From Nymphaea colorata (taxonomy: Eukaryota > Streptophyta > Magnoliopsida > Nymphaeales > Nymphaeaceae), in contig NC_045138.2 of NCBI RefSeq assembly GCF_008831285.2, positions 25,577,934-25,641,933 on the forward strand: a DNA stretch of 64,000 nucleotides. The letters are read 5' to 3'. Positions within the stretch are counted from its first letter, which is position 1; each line of letters starts with the position of its first letter. The notes beneath the pieces were generated by a model. The model searched no databases and had not been told where the DNA came from. It saw only the letters and a program-made list of their open reading frames with translations. Positions 25,732 through 38,898 of the stretch are shown in pieces. Position numbers and translations under genes: made by a program.

Positions 25732-28700
25732 CTAGCCTAGTTTCTTGGCATCAAAATCGTCCATGTCCACCGTCTCGTTGTAAAGGGAGAGATCAATGTC
25801 CTCGAAGCTGTCAAACTTCTCCAGCGAGCTGAAGTTCCAGTCGTAGAGTTCGCTCATGGATGACATTATGGAGCTGCAGCTACCAAACATATCGTCTGAG
25901 AACTCAGCACCATCTTCTCCTCCAAATTCTGAAGATGGTTCTCTCACCAACTTCAACCCAACGTCGCCTTTGCTGCTGTTACCTTCGGTGGCTACAGTAC
26001 GCTCGCCAACGTTTTGGTCATGGTCGCTTGAAGCGTCTGAGAGAACCAACTGATCACTCTGCTCCGCAGATAAATCTTCATCAATCCAATCTTGAGAAGA
26101 GGGCATTGATTCCTCTGATTTTCTCGCCGATATAAACTGCTTCCAAGTATAGAACTTGTCACTGTATTTTCTTCTCGGGATCTAAATGGTTAAATCTACA
26201 CAGTTCAGGACATGAAAGCCTACTAGAAAAATGACGCCTTTTCAAGAACTACTGTTTGTCCTTTTTTTCCAGGGTTCTATTTTTCCTTAGCTTAGTATTA
26301 CACATTAACTTCTAATATATGCTGCAGCGCGAGGTGAATTGTGATTAAGCCTTATATTCCATTGCTATGTTCAACTGGAGTTCATTTGCATTTATTTCAA
26401 GTAGCAGCCTGAGGGACAGAAGGTTCCTTTTCCTTGCCAAGATGAAAATGGTTCGTGCTTTTGTTAAATAAATCAACAGTGGGGGGCGTCCATGGGGACT
26501 TCTTGTGACTGAAAAAGACCGTTTTACGGAATCGAATACCGTGCTTTTCTAAGGACTTGTAAATTGTTTGCATCTAGCAATGGCTCAAATTGTTTCATCA
26601 CTCAGTATTAAAGTGTGCTATGGCAACGGCGGAGATATCGGAAATTTTTCACGGCCCAAGGCCCCAAAGCATTAAGTTATCGTGCAGACCGATCAGTGGA
26701 GGCGAGTAAGAAAGAACTTACAAATTGCTGAGTTTCTTCATCCCGGAAGAGCAGGATAAAATCTCCACTATGAAGATGATATTTCCTTACAAAATCTCCT
26801 GTGATTACGAATCATTAACTACCCTATTCATTTAGACGAATAAACTAAAGTTTGAAAACCAAAGGAAGGAGCAAAGTACCTGTATTTTCCAGAACATACA
26901 TCCTGCTTTTATTGTTTGGCCAAAATCTGTTAGTTCACACAATCCCAAACATAGCATCAGAAGATCACCTCATATACCAAAAATAATCTACTATTTTAGG
27001 CATGGAATGTAAAACACGAACAAACAGTGCTCCATTGAATGACCCTCAAAGACACTATTAGAGGATTCTTATAATTGCTTGACGAGAAAAAAGCTTCTCT
27101 TCTTATGACTGTTGACAAGTTCACAATTTTTTCCAGCTATCAAGTTCCTCGTGATTTTATAAACCGAAGAATATTAGTAGTAGGAACACGGACAAGGGCA
27201 AATGTACTGGCTAATTCGTCACCAGAGTGTTGGAATTTGGCCTTTTGTGCCTAGATTATTCTCAAGATCAGATGTTAATCGCGTATTCAACTTTTGATTT
27301 CCCTTCCTCTTAAAAGTCTGAAGTCTAACTCCCTTTTCACCTTGCCACAGGATGGAAGTCACTTTGTTCTACTGTGTCACTAAAATATTCGTTGCATAAT
27401 ACTTGAATTTTTGGACAATTTGATCTGAGGTGATCTAGAAGAACTGCTTTCTATAGAAGATCTGCTTTGTATTAATAATGAAAGTTCACTTCCCTGAGAG
27501 TTGATTTCGCTTTCATTTTTTCAAAAAGCTGGTGACCTCCAACATCCAAACCTTACCAAAAGTTCATGGAAAAACTCAGAACCATAAAAAGCTTAGACAA
27601 CAACAGAATGGCAGGGTTAAAACTCGATGTACAGTTTTCAATTTGACTATTTTAGCAATCCTCACTCACAGTGAGTTGATTTTCAATTGTTAGAAACTAC
27701 TAGCGAAAAACCAAGAACATCAATAGCGTAAAAAGTCAGAATGTTTGTGCTAAAATTATTGACATCACACCTTCAGCAACTAGTTAACAAGTCCACATAC
27801 GCATATATACTCTTTTTTCATTTCATCATGCTTCGAATTTATCTCGTTTAACAAATAAAGCGCCTCGAAAGTTTCTGTAGATTGGAAAGAAGTGGGGAAA
27901 TTGTCGTCTGCTGATTCTCGCTCCTTAGGTTCTTCTTCTTAAAAATTGCGAGTCAAAATCTGGCCTCTCTCTCAAAATGTTGATCACATTCACGGGTTAA
28001 TATCATATGGCTTTTACTCTCAAAAGTTACGTATATGGCCGATTTTCACTTAAAAATTCTCACTGGGAAAGAAAGCAAAGCATTTATGATGTGACACAAA
28101 GAAGTCAAAGTGTACTTTGATCTACGGCATCGGTTGCTTAAATGAACGGCCAGGATGACTTCAGCTAGGTCGCATTCTGCCTTGTATCATACAGATGTCA
28201 ACAGGAAACTGAAAAAGTTTGGTCAGAATGTTAGCATTTTTCCAACAACGAGTGGTCGAAGCTGAGGTGGGGATCCGTCCTTCTCCACCCTTGGATTTCT
28301 TCCTTCTTCAATTCTCGAGATGATCTATTGGACCTATGAACTTGTAGCCAATGTCATAAGCGACATCAATATGGACCTTTTGGGCATTGTGCAGTCAAAG
28401 ATTCATTTACTAAGCAAACCATAACCCCAGATCTGTTAGTAGACTTCAATTTTCAAAGAGTTATTAAAAGGAATTAGTCCTGAATTTTAAAGGCTTATTA
28501 GAAAACTAAACAGAAGATATTTTTAAAATCGCATGCAGTTTATCTTCAATTATTCAAATTTCAAACACCTAATCCTGGTAGCCTTTTCTTTTAACCTAGT
28601 TCGTAGGTAATAAATTCAAAAACATGCCACCTTTCTTTCTGCCTAGGAGGGCAATTTTGACCTTTTCTGGGATAAAAAAATCATATCTGAGTGAAAAAAA

Positions 28701-30072
28701 AAAGAAAGATAAATCTGGATACAAACTAAACGTGTTGTTTTAGTTAAGAATAAAAACAAATGACGTGTGCATTTTAAAATTGCCCCGCTTTTTGGTAATT
28801 ATGAAAATTTAATTAGCTCCTTTATTTTTGCAACTCAAATTTCAAATGGTTGACCTGTATCTCAAGTTCCAAGCTTGGGAGCTCTCCATGTCCTTGAATT
28901 TGATCCGGATGCCTTCCTTGTCTGCAAGCGATGGAAGATTTGCCTCTGCTTCTTTCTGTTCATACAAATACAGAGAAATTATAGACCAACGTCGGATTCG
29001 GAAATGTACAGTAGCATTTAGTACTGAAATACATAACCAATGATGATTTTTATAGCAGAGAAGAGAAGAAAAAGAAATCCAAAATGGAAAAGAAGCAACC
29101 TTTGGTATTATAACTCTTCCAAGAGAGCTTACATCACTATTCTTCAGCTCCTTCTGTAGCAGCAATTTTAAATTCTGTATACATTAAAAGTTCAAATCAT
29201 AAACCAGCTATATTCAAAATGGAACGAAGAAGCTCAAGTGTTGACGAAAACAACAAATAAAAAAAGCCCCCCACTTTGTTGAAAGAATGATCTTGAAGGA
29301 CCAAATGCCTCTTTTTGGTGCCATTTGCCTCTTTCTTCTTTGTTTTGCCAGCCTTCCAAGAGGGAGACTTGCTGCTTCTGATGAAACGAGAAAAGCTCGG
29401 GCTGTTTTTTCTTGCTATCCTTCTCTTGCTCCTCGCTGCCCTCGTTATAGACAGACCGAATGACCACGAGTTTCCGACGCCGCCGCCTTCGCCGCCGTCA
29501 CCACCACCCTTCTCATCGCCACCACCGAGATAGTGGGAACTCAGATTGGGATCAGGAGGCTGCTCGGGAACGCCACCAGTAATGGTGGTGTCCATGAGCG
29601 GGTGCAAGTAATTTGAGTAATCAGGGGACGGAAAGGGGAAGTGATCATTGGTGGGCAGGGTCAGAAAGGCATCAAAAGGCGAAGGCGTGGGTTGTGGAGA
29701 GGACGGAGAGTCGAGGCATGGAGGAGTATCCAACCACATTTTAGCAATATGGAAAGGAGACAGAAGGCATGGGAAGAATGGCTGAAAGAGGAGGTGGTCT
29801 TGATGGTGGTGGTGGCGGTGGGGGTGGAACGGTGGTCGTGGTGGTGGTGGTGGTAGTGGTACTGGTGGTGGTGGTGGTGATGTTGGGAAATGAGGTGGGG
29901 TGGGTGGAGAGAGAGACGACGGAGCCAATGGGGAGGATCCACTTTTTGGGAGGAGAAGAGAAACGCGTCGGGTGGAGGTGGTGCTGGTGGTGGAGGGACG
30001 GAAGGAGGGATCCATACTTGGAGGGGAAGGGATGGGCGAGGAAGAGCGTGAGGGGAGGTGGGAGGGCGCCAT
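25732..30072 (-). CDS. FUS3-like: FUSCA3-like B3 transcription factor, gene B
   Basis: Six exons read on the minus strand: 30072-29275, 29174-29100, 28955-28855, 26926-26880, 26798-26722, 26136-25732, giving 500 residues. Exons 2-5 have exactly the lengths of those in gene A (75, 101, 47, 77 nt). The B3 domain begins at about residue 267 with LLQKELKNSDVSSLGR. It continues with KEAEANLP and FWPNNKSRMYVLENTGDF, then GDFILLFRDEE and FISARK, all canonical for FUS3. Exon 1 is proline- and histidine-rich and ends in a basic RSKRRIARKN motif. The C-terminus is acidic (EKFDSFEDIDLSLYN), like a FUS3 tail. The start is unsure: Met at 30072 is used, but Met at 30123 is also open. An in-frame TGA at 30145-30147 separates this ORF from an upstream frame starting at 30243. 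This is probably the functional ancestral-type copy. Confidence 0.87.
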
Positions 30073-30144
30073 TAGGCAGTTCGGGTTTCTACGTCCACCG
30101 TCGCGTGTGACAAATGGGCGCATGCAGCGGCTGTGGTGGTTCCG

Positions 30145-30243
30145 TCAGTGGTGGTGGTGGTGGCGGCGTTGGGGTTGCTGCCCTCGCCGGCAAGCCATGG
30201 CTGCAAAGTGGCACTCTCTCTGGCCGTAGGCACAGAACACCAT
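30145..30243 (-). other. Upstream ORF in frame with FUS3-like gene B
   Basis: The reading frame starts ATGGTGTTCTGTGCC, encodes 32 residues ending in five histidines, and stops at TGA. It is in the same frame as the main ORF, which reopens 21 bp later at the Met at 30123. It may be a regulatory uORF in the leader, or the original N-terminus cut by a nonsense mutation. Confidence 0.4.
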
Positions 30244-30329
30244 GGTAGATGTGGGGCCCAAACTATCTCTCTCCCTCAAATTCTCTTTGGATCGAGTCCC
30301 TTGAAATGGTAGACCATCGTTAGTCATTA

Positions 30330-32057
30330 ATGGAGCTTTGGTGTTATTTCGCTTCGATGGAAATATTAGAATTTTACTAAAAAGAAATCAGAAGTTTGCA
30401 GGTTAACAGCATTGAGTGAGACAAGTTGTTTCATCATTTTAATGTGATCGCCAAAAGATCCTTATAATTTTGAAGCTTGCGATAATTGGAAAGTGTATTA
30501 TATTTCTCACGATTACATCAGTTTTTCGAAAGCTTGCCGTGACGATGAGAAGAGAATCTGAAAAGTTCTAATGCTTGGGACGCTTGTCTATATGATTCAA
30601 ATATCTTGTTGACAACAAATTTAGGGAAGCAACAATATAAAATTGAAACCGGCTTTTACAAGTGTATTGAGGGGGAGAATTAGAGAAAAACAAAAAGATT
30701 GCTAATGGCACCACTCATGGGCAGTTTGGTAATGGAAACAGTAACATACTATAATAACTTACTTTAAAGATTGGAGAAAATTCATCAAACAGTATGTTAC
30801 AACATTCCATAAATCTGGCCCTACAAATACATACATGTAGTAGTATGCTAATGTTCTCATTGCTAATCGTCTGCTCATATTCAAGCAAATGATAAGGATA
30901 ATCCCGTTGTCTTTCATTGCTTTTCTTACGTTCATACTTACTCCTTTATATGAATATCGGGGTTCATATCAACAATCATGATCTCATAACCATTTGTTTG
31001 TGATGTGTATTAGGAAATTTGTGTGTGAACGCAATCCAGTTGAGTTTTCTTTATTTCTCTTTTTTTTTTGTCATTTTCTTGATTCAAATCCTGCAAATGC
31101 TATTTCCAAGGCTAGTCTAGTGTCAAACAGCTCATCAAAATTTCTTACTAAACCTTAAAACAATGGTTGAACATGCTTCAAATTCTGTAATTTTGAAGTT
31201 TCTTATCAATAGCAAAAGGGAAAATTAGATTTTTGTAGGTTATGAGATAATGCTTACCACCTCTTTACCCATCAGATTGGGTAAACTTATAGTGAAAAAT
31301 TCAAAGGTAAATCATACATACAAGCGATTCTAGCAAATGTCGGTTCCTGTTTGCACCACCTTTGTTTTCAAAAGGTCCACGCTTCATTACCAGTCCGCCG
31401 CCATTTTACTAGAAACGAATTTTAGATATCCTCGAGTCCACTATGCTCAACAAGTGAAACTCATCTCTGCCTGATGGTTTTTTAATGAAACTAAGAATGC
31501 AAATAGAAAGTCGACGAACAAGATCCTAGAAAATAACTAGAAAATCAGAGAGAAGAAAAAATGATCACTGATGAGTCGTTTTCCCGATATATAAACTATA
31601 GACAACCGTTGATTTTGGAACTCTTTTAAGATCCTGTCGGCAAATGGAAAAGTACGCAACTTTTAAAGATCTTTTTTTTTTGGGGGGGGGTTTTGCTGCC
31701 TCGTAGAACAAAAGTCCAAAACGGTTGAATCTGTCCTGACCAGATAGTTATGCCAGATAAGATGCCTCAGATCAGTTTGCAATCCAAATGTTTTTATTCC
31801 CCAACTGATTATGCTTTGGATCATGTTGTTCTGCTCTAGCCAATTAGGTACATTCAGATTCAAAATAATCTGGAAGCGAACCAGGGGAGAAACATAAGCA
31901 GCAAGATTTCAGGCTACGCAGCAAAGCCAATCAGCATTTACAATTAAGTAAAAGATGCCAGTGTTCTGGTAAGACAGGAAGCAAAAAATTGAACAAACTA
32001 AATCAAACCAGGCCCAGGAGAACGGCAAGAATGGGTTTTGCAAAAACTGGGCGTCTC
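30330..32057. other. Intergenic region between FUS3-like gene B and the S5 gene
   Basis: This is AT-rich non-coding DNA that should contain the promoter of gene B and the 3' UTR of the S5 gene. I see no conserved ORF, tRNA or clear transposon in it. Confidence 0.6.
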
Positions 32058-35000
32058 TCACTTCCAGAGCTCCTCCACTGGGATCCCACGTTCCGCTGCA
32101 ACATCTTTGAAATGCCTCATCTTTGAGACAGCTTCAACCGTCGCCCTGGCATTGTTGAGTGGATTCTTGCTGCCCAGTTGCTTCCCTAGCGCATTCTCAA
32201 CTCCTGCCATTTCCAACACAATTCGCACAGCTCCACCTGCAATAACGCCAGTACCAGGTGATGCAGGCCGCAGCATAACCTTTGCAGCACCATAATCTCC
32301 ATCAGCTCTGGCAACAAACAGTATCAATAAGCAATAAACACTATCAGTAAAGTGTACACATATCAACAATAGAACAACCAAATCATCTAATTTTGCCAAA
32401 ATCTAAAATTATTGGGACAGTGAAGTAGGCTTTTGTTGACATTAACATATCAGCACCACCATCATCTCATGTCAATAGAACAGAAAATAAAAGAGAAAAC
32501 TCCTTGCTGTTAAAGCAGTACAACTTAAGTCTTGTACACCATGCACTATTGCAAGAATACAGCATCTGATGCTACTACAATAAATGACTTGGGGTGACTG
32601 ACAAAGTAAACCTTCTACATAAAGAAAATAACATTAAGCAATTGCGATTAAGCATAGCTAGTTTAAGTTAATTTACAAAATCAAGACATCTGGTTCATAT
32701 AAAGGACTCTATTTAGAAGTTTTGTTGCAAGAGCCGTGCATCTGTTCTTCAGGTACAAGTTCAGCTTCACCAAACAAGACGACACAAAACGAAACTGCCT
32801 TACATTTTCAGGAGGGATCTTTATGGTAATTTAGTAGTTTGGAACACAAAAGAATGAACATAGAAAAAAGAGAATCTAAAAACAGAAAATGCTTTCTGCC
32901 AACTGCACAAGTCCTGCTTACATGATAATGGACATCAACACGGAAGGATAGAGCTCTAGTCAAGTCACAAATAGGTCTATCATCGAACTGAATCCAGTCA
33001 CACCTGTCATTTAATTTGTGGATTTGAGTAGGTCACGTGGCAGAGGTAATCAAGTTGACATGTTTCTTTTATTATATACACAATATGGAACCATACCATG
33101 TCTAGCTCTCACTTGATGATGGTCAGCACAAATAAAATTGTAATAAGTTTGTCGAGCCTGCAACTTTCAAGGTTCCAATATTTCCATGGTCAGTCAATCC
33201 AAACTCAAGCTTCGAGTAAAGGAAGCAAAGCTTGAGTTGGAAAAGTTAAAATGGTAAATTTTGCGCCGAAGTCTAAACCTACCTGATTGAGCTCAAGTTC
33301 GCTTTACAGGAGGACAGAGTTTTCCAAGCTGAGGATAACAGGATTTTGATTTATAAGCATATGCACATCAGACACTTTAACCATTTATAAACTGCATTTT
33401 GTGCCATGAGATATATCTAGGGTATACTTTATTGCTAACCAAGAAAACTATGAAGGCAGCAAAACCAAAATCCGTTGTGCATGTTCCAAGCCTATTTCTA
33501 CAAGTTCGAAGAAGTTCTATATAGGCTGACCACCAGCCGGACCATGAGTGGCTCATCTTGTTTCTTTTGCTTAGATGCAACGTTACACTCGCTGCAGAAT
33601 GCATATTGAAGATGACCAGAAAGCTCAATAAATTGCAAAAATTCTCATCTTTCTCTTTTAAAGTCACCGATATGGTCGAGTCTCAATTTACTTGCAGATC
33701 ACAGAATGTTCAGAAATCAGACACTAAAATTAGATATTAAGGTTGGTAATAAACCACATTTTACAAACTAGCCACGTCCCGCATGTATCACCTAGGTAGC
33801 TTCTTTATGCACCATCTTCCTTGTCACTAAAACAGGCATATTTTAATATGGTATAGGCTGCAAATTTACAGCAAGACTCTTCAACGAAGAACTCATTTTG
33901 CCGTTGAAGATAAGTATGTTGCGGGACTGGACAAACGCCATTCTAAAATTTAACTCGACTCTCGTATGTAGAAATCATCACAATCTTCAGTTTCTGTCTT
34001 CAGCACTAACTAAAGCCTACCTCCATTTCAATCCTAAACGACCAATTTCACTCAAATAAACAACTGAAACATAAAAACATATGTTTACCGCAAGAAGAAG
34101 GGTCAATCTTATTCATGATTCATAAATACCACATGAAAGTAACAAGAGAAAACTGAACAGAATGGCTCTGTGAACATGAAATGAAGAGAATAGGAACAAC
34201 TTAATGCGTCGAACTTTGTAAGAGCCAAGCTATTACTAGCAGGGACATCCCAAGTGCGAATTAGCACTCGGTTGGTGAACATTCAATTCAGAAGAGCATC
34301 AATGAACAAAGAAGAAGTAGAAGAAGAAGAAGACATCACTAAGGTAAAAGTATCGATAGTTGACGAGACAACTCAAACAACACAAAATTCTCCAACAAAA
34401 GAACAAGAGATTGAAGGGCCAACAGCAGAATTCTCACCTGTGAGGGAAGGTGGCATTCTTGGTCATCGGCACGGTGACAAGGTTCCTCCTCGCGTTCGTG
34501 GCCGACTTCTCGACGGCGGAAATAACCTCCTTGGCCTTGCCGACGCCGACGCCGACCTGGCCCTGCTTATTGCCCACGATGACGATCGCCCGGAAGGACA
34601 ACTGCTTTCCTCCTTTAACAACCTTAGTAACCCTCCTCACCTGCACCACCCTCTCCTCGAACCCGTCTCTCACCTTCTCCTTCTTCTTCTTCGACCCGAA
34701 GCCAGAAGTCTTCTTCACCTTGGAGTCCATCACGTAGATGTCATTACCCAAAATGCTCATTCCACTGTAAGCGGGGCCATAGATCTCCTCATAGGCAGCC
34801 GCGATTTGCTCCTCAGTCTCCGGGGGGAGCTCGTCGAAGGAAGGAAAGGGGACGTAGTCCTCCGGCGGGGCCACCTGCTCAAAGGGGACTTCTTCTTCCG
34901 GATTCACGTCATCGAAGAAGGAGGTGTCGACGCCGTCTTCGTCTGAGGATTTTGCTCTCGAGAGTGGGAGGCGTAATTGGGGGCTGCCTTGCAACCGGGA

Positions 35001-35135
35001 GGGTGGAATTGAGGAGGTGGGTCTTCTGAGGGGATAGAAATGGGGTTTTGAGGAGGCCGACAGACTTGGTTCTGAAGGGTGGGAATGGAGTTTCAGAGTG
35101 GAGAAGAGAGAAGAAATGGATGAAGCAACAGCCAT
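32058..35135 (-). CDS. RPS5: Plastid 30S ribosomal protein S5 (nuclear gene)
   Basis: Two exons on the minus strand, 35135-34438 and 32307-32058, are joined within an Arg codon across a 2.13-kb intron and give 315 residues. The protein is bacterial-type bS5/uS5 of the chloroplast small subunit, needed for decoding fidelity in plastid translation. Residues 1 to about 65 are Ser/Pro-rich and basic, as expected of a transit peptide. An acidic region follows. The S5 N-terminal RNA-binding domain is at about 158-222 ([28 protein letters not shown]). The C-terminal domain is at about 235-305 ([29 protein letters not shown]). The length matches plant plastid S5. The start is the first Met of the open frame and is followed by MAVASS, typical of transit peptides. 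Confidence 0.95.
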
Positions 35136-35979
35136 TGGTGCTCGCCCACTGTCTCCTTTGCCTTCCTCTTCTACTGCTACCCTCTTCTTCTTCTACCCTT
35201 TCCTATCACACAGGGGAGGTGAAGAGGGTGGGAGAACTGAGAACTGAGAACTGAGAAGGGAGAGGGGAGAGGGCTTATCCATTTTCAAAAGCACACAACG
35301 GATTGGATCAAGTATGATTCGGTGGCAATCGATTCGACCCATGTACCTGCCAATCTTGATTGAGGCTAAGTGGGTGTTTGGGTACGGGTTCGGGTGTGTG
35401 GGTATGTGTTTGGGTACAGATATAATTAAAGCGACGCGGGACCTAAACATAGCCGGAAATATATGGGTACAGGGTATATGTTGTGTATATTTTGTAAAAT
35501 ATCATAAAAATGTATAAACGTAACATTTAAATAAACAAGTAATATAAATAAAAACATGGCATGTTAGTGAGCTAAATAAAGACATTCCATGTTAACGATC
35601 AAAAACTTGTGAAAATATAATGAAAACTGAGTTAGAAACAAATTAAATCATGTCAAAGTAAGTATTTTGAATTAGTTTCAATAAAAAAATACTCGGGTTC
35701 CAAATGCTACCTTTGCCATGTGGGTACAAAGAGACCGATATAGGAACCTTCTTAATGTACCCATATAACTTAGCTTCTGAAATTTTGTCACACTACATCT
35801 GATCTAATCTCAATATCTCTAAAATTTAAGATTCGGGAAAGTATGAATCACTTGCTGCGTGAAATACTTGGATTTTTAGCTTTCAAGCTCGTCTTAGGAG
35901 GGGCCAATTTGACATACGCCCTACCTTAAGTTCATGGCTTTAGCTAACAAATTATGATTTGAAAATCACATATTATAGA

Positions 35980-36350
35980 AAACATCAGGCCTAGGCCGGG
36001 GCATCTGGCAGACTCGGCTGGCCTGATAAGGAGTCAGGTTCGGGTAGAGCCACAGCTTGTGACTACGGTTTGGGCTCAGCTCGACACACAAAACCTGAGT
36101 CTAGGTCCAGCAGATTAAAATTAGAAAATATATTTTTAATATAAAATAATATATAAATAAAATTAAAGTAATAATATATATATATATAATTATATATATA
36201 TATCAATAAAAATAATATTAAAAATACTTTGTCATGCCGAATCGCGCTTAGTCTGGCCAACTTGAGCCAACCCGATAAGTCATCATATCAGTCCAATACC
36301 TAATTTGAGGCCCGAGCCCAAACCCGAGTCATACCGAATACCCATCAAGT
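35980..36350. repeat. GC-rich dispersed repeat (GGCATCTGGC type)
   Basis: GGGGCATCTGGCAGACTCGG, CTCGGCTGGCCTGATAAG and later GGCCCGAGCCCAAACCCGAG form an iterated GGCTCGGG-like pattern, interrupted by an AT-rich core. A related stretch lies at 47.70-48.01 kb (GGGCATCTGGCCGGGCTTGG). Similarity between the two is short, so common origin is tentative. Confidence 0.35.
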
Positions 36351-36869
36351 GCCAAGCTAGCCCGAAAATCCTTTCCTGTCCAACATCTCACCTTGCATAC
36401 AAGTTTCTCAACGCCGATCATATGAAAGGTCGCTTGACAAATGAAAATTAATACATCTTGGTAAGGATGGCTTTCCTCGAGGTTCATTTGTGTTTCTTTA
36501 TGTGGTGACCTTCGCAAAATACTTGTCTGAGGTGAAAAATCTTGCAGCTGCCTTGTGAAAATGTCAAATATGAGTAACATAACTTCCTTGTCCTCATAGA
36601 AAATGAGTTTGAGGTTGGTGATCTTCGAGAATCAGTTTTTCAGTCATTTTTTGAAAAAAAAAAAAAAAAAACTGTTTAGAGGTGACTACATGTCCAACTT
36701 TGTAAAAATGGATGCAGAATTGCACCCTCTTTTGTTATTTAGATTAAATGCTATAACCCTAAAGAAGTTAACCGTTTAGTTGAAAAAACCTTACGTAATA
36801 TTGTTTACGCATTTAACAAACATGTAATTTTTTGCTATTTCAAAGGTGTTCAATGTCTGATTATGGAGG

Positions 36870-36995
36870 TCCCGGGGGTGTAGCATGGCTGGTTGGGCCG
36901 GCTGGCTGATTTAAGCCCAGTCGTGACTTTGATTCTTGTGGGCTCTAGTCTTTTGGACTGCAAATGATGGATGCATTGCACTTCAGTTGAAGGTT
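36870..36995 (+). mobile_element. SINE-like element, same head as the 1.5-kb element
   Basis: GGGGGTGTAGCATGGCTGGTTG closely matches the head at 1515. GACTTTGATTCTTGTGGG follows at the spacing of a degenerate B-box. The body is short and its end undefined. Confidence 0.35.
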
Positions 36996-38055
36996 GTTCC
37001 GCTTATCACAAAGTAACCCTAGACTCCAAAAGCAAGGAGCTTTTTCAACCTCTCATTAAATCGCTAAAAGTTGTGGTTCTTTGGAACACAAACTTAAAAT
37101 GATTTTCACTAGTTCTTCGAAATACTGTTCAGAACATCAATTTTAGTTGATGAATTCTAAGCAGCAAGAACAACAAGGTTCTCTAGAAGGAGTAAACGAC
37201 CGTGACAAAGAGTCAAAACTATTTAGCACATGAGGTAAGTGAGGAGAGTCAAATCTGCATCAATTTTAGTTACAAAACACAAAAACATTTCACAGGACAT
37301 GATTCCAAAAATGAACAAAGCCATAGGAGAAGAAGAGATTTAAGCATAGGTTATGGCCTCTGCTCTCATTATTTAACTCGTCCACATTTCTTATTTAAGT
37401 CCATCTTTTAGGTTATTAAGTTCATGCTAAAACACTATAAAACCTTGAAGGAATGAACTATCTCGGGATAGAAATCAAGCACCAATTATATCTGAATTTG
37501 AAAAGTAATTGAAGAGAGACATGCCATTGGTTCACAGGCAGTTAGGGTTAGATGATGCCATTTCTACTCCTCTAGTTACAAGTTAGTGGCCAATTTGGGT
37601 TATTCAAATGGTGTTGGATGGACAGATGAGTTTGTATCAAAATCCAACAAGAGGAGAACATTGTGGGGAACTTGTAAGTTTACCTGATCCTGACGCAGCT
37701 CTAGACTCTGGGGACAGGAAGAAAGAGGGGTGCTTCGGCCCCTTTTTTATACTGTTTCGCTCCAAATCACCTTGAAAGTGCGCAGCTTTTCTCCTAAGTT
37801 TAAATATGTCCCACTAAAAGGTGAGTTGAATGTCTCAAGTGTACGTGTCCTCACCCATTCAAACACGCCATAGGCTGCACAGTGTTCATATGCTGACAGT
37901 GAGAATGCTCTTCTCATTCATAGTCCAACTCACTTCCTTCTTGGCTGAATTGCCACGAAGTACAGATGATTATAAGCTCAACACGATCAAGCGTATTAAC
38001 TAGCAAACCTTTTGGTCTCCAAGATCTGCAGCTTCCATTGAGTGGCAGACCGATC

Positions 38056-38179
38056 TTTGATGTAGTTGATAGAAAGCATCGGCATGCAATCCTGCTTTTT
38101 CTTTCTTCATGAACTGCTTTGATCTAGTTGATAGAAAGAGTAGGCAAGCAATCATGTTTTTTCTTTGTTCATGAAACAG
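38056..38179 (+). repeat. Tandem duplication, 2 copies of 62 bp
   Basis: Copies start TTTGATGTAGTTGATAGAAA at 38056 and TTTGATCTAGTTGATAGAAA at 38118, and both run to TTTCTTNGTTCATGAA-like ends. Non-coding. Confidence 0.85.
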
Positions 38180-38784
38180 TTCTCTATTCTCGATAACATC
38201 AGATATATGACTGTATGTAGGGAACTTCGTTAAAAAGTTGTACCTTAAGGGAGCGGATCTTATGTACAAGTTGAAGTACATATAGATTTCACCGCCGCTT
38301 GGTATTGATGCAGTTCTGGACCCTAAAGCCGAGAGAAATGAAGGGGCTTGGGCTCGCTTTCTGATTAGTGAAAAAAGTTAATGTTATGTTATGATTTTGC
38401 TTAAACTTGAGTGTTTTGGATTCGATTTCTGCAAGATTGAGTAGCAGCTGTTTAAGATCCTGAAATTTGAAATTCTGGATCTGTCTCAGGACGGTTAGAA
38501 TGTGGTTGATCCTGCTTTAAAACGAGAGGGGTTCTTGGATCTGGACAAGAGCGAAACCCGCCCGCCTTCTTTCCGATGTTAGAGAACCGGTTTCGCGGGT
38601 TCAGAAGGAGTCGGATCGAACCGAGTCGCATGTGCGATGTGCTGTGGACACTCCTCGGGCGCGCGGCCACTGCGGATTCAAATCTCGCCCTCTTTTTTAA
38701 GCTCTTCCAGAGGCTTTCCCTCCCTCTGCGCTCTGCCGAGAAAAAGGAGAGGGGAAGCTTTCAGCCGCAGTTCTTCCATTCAAG

Positions 38785-38834
38785 ATGGTCATGGTCCTCA
38801 TGGACATCGATTCTCATTCCGACCTCTCTCGGTT

Positions 38835-38898
<64 letters not shown>

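Larger units (their letters stand above)
35255..38780. other. Intergenic region between S5 and BUB1 genes
   Basis: The two genes are divergent, so both promoters should be here. The region contains GGGTACGGGTTCGGGT-type repeats (35.3-35.8 kb), a GGCATCTGGC/CTCGGCTGGCC-type dispersed repeat with an AT-rich insert (35.98-36.35 kb), a SINE-like element (36.87 kb) and a 62-bp tandem duplication (38056-38179). No supported gene. Confidence 0.55.

Noticed and set aside
34254-34946. 230-codon plus-strand ORF over the S5 exon
   Set aside because: It is antisense to a clear S5 coding exon and shows no family motif of its own.
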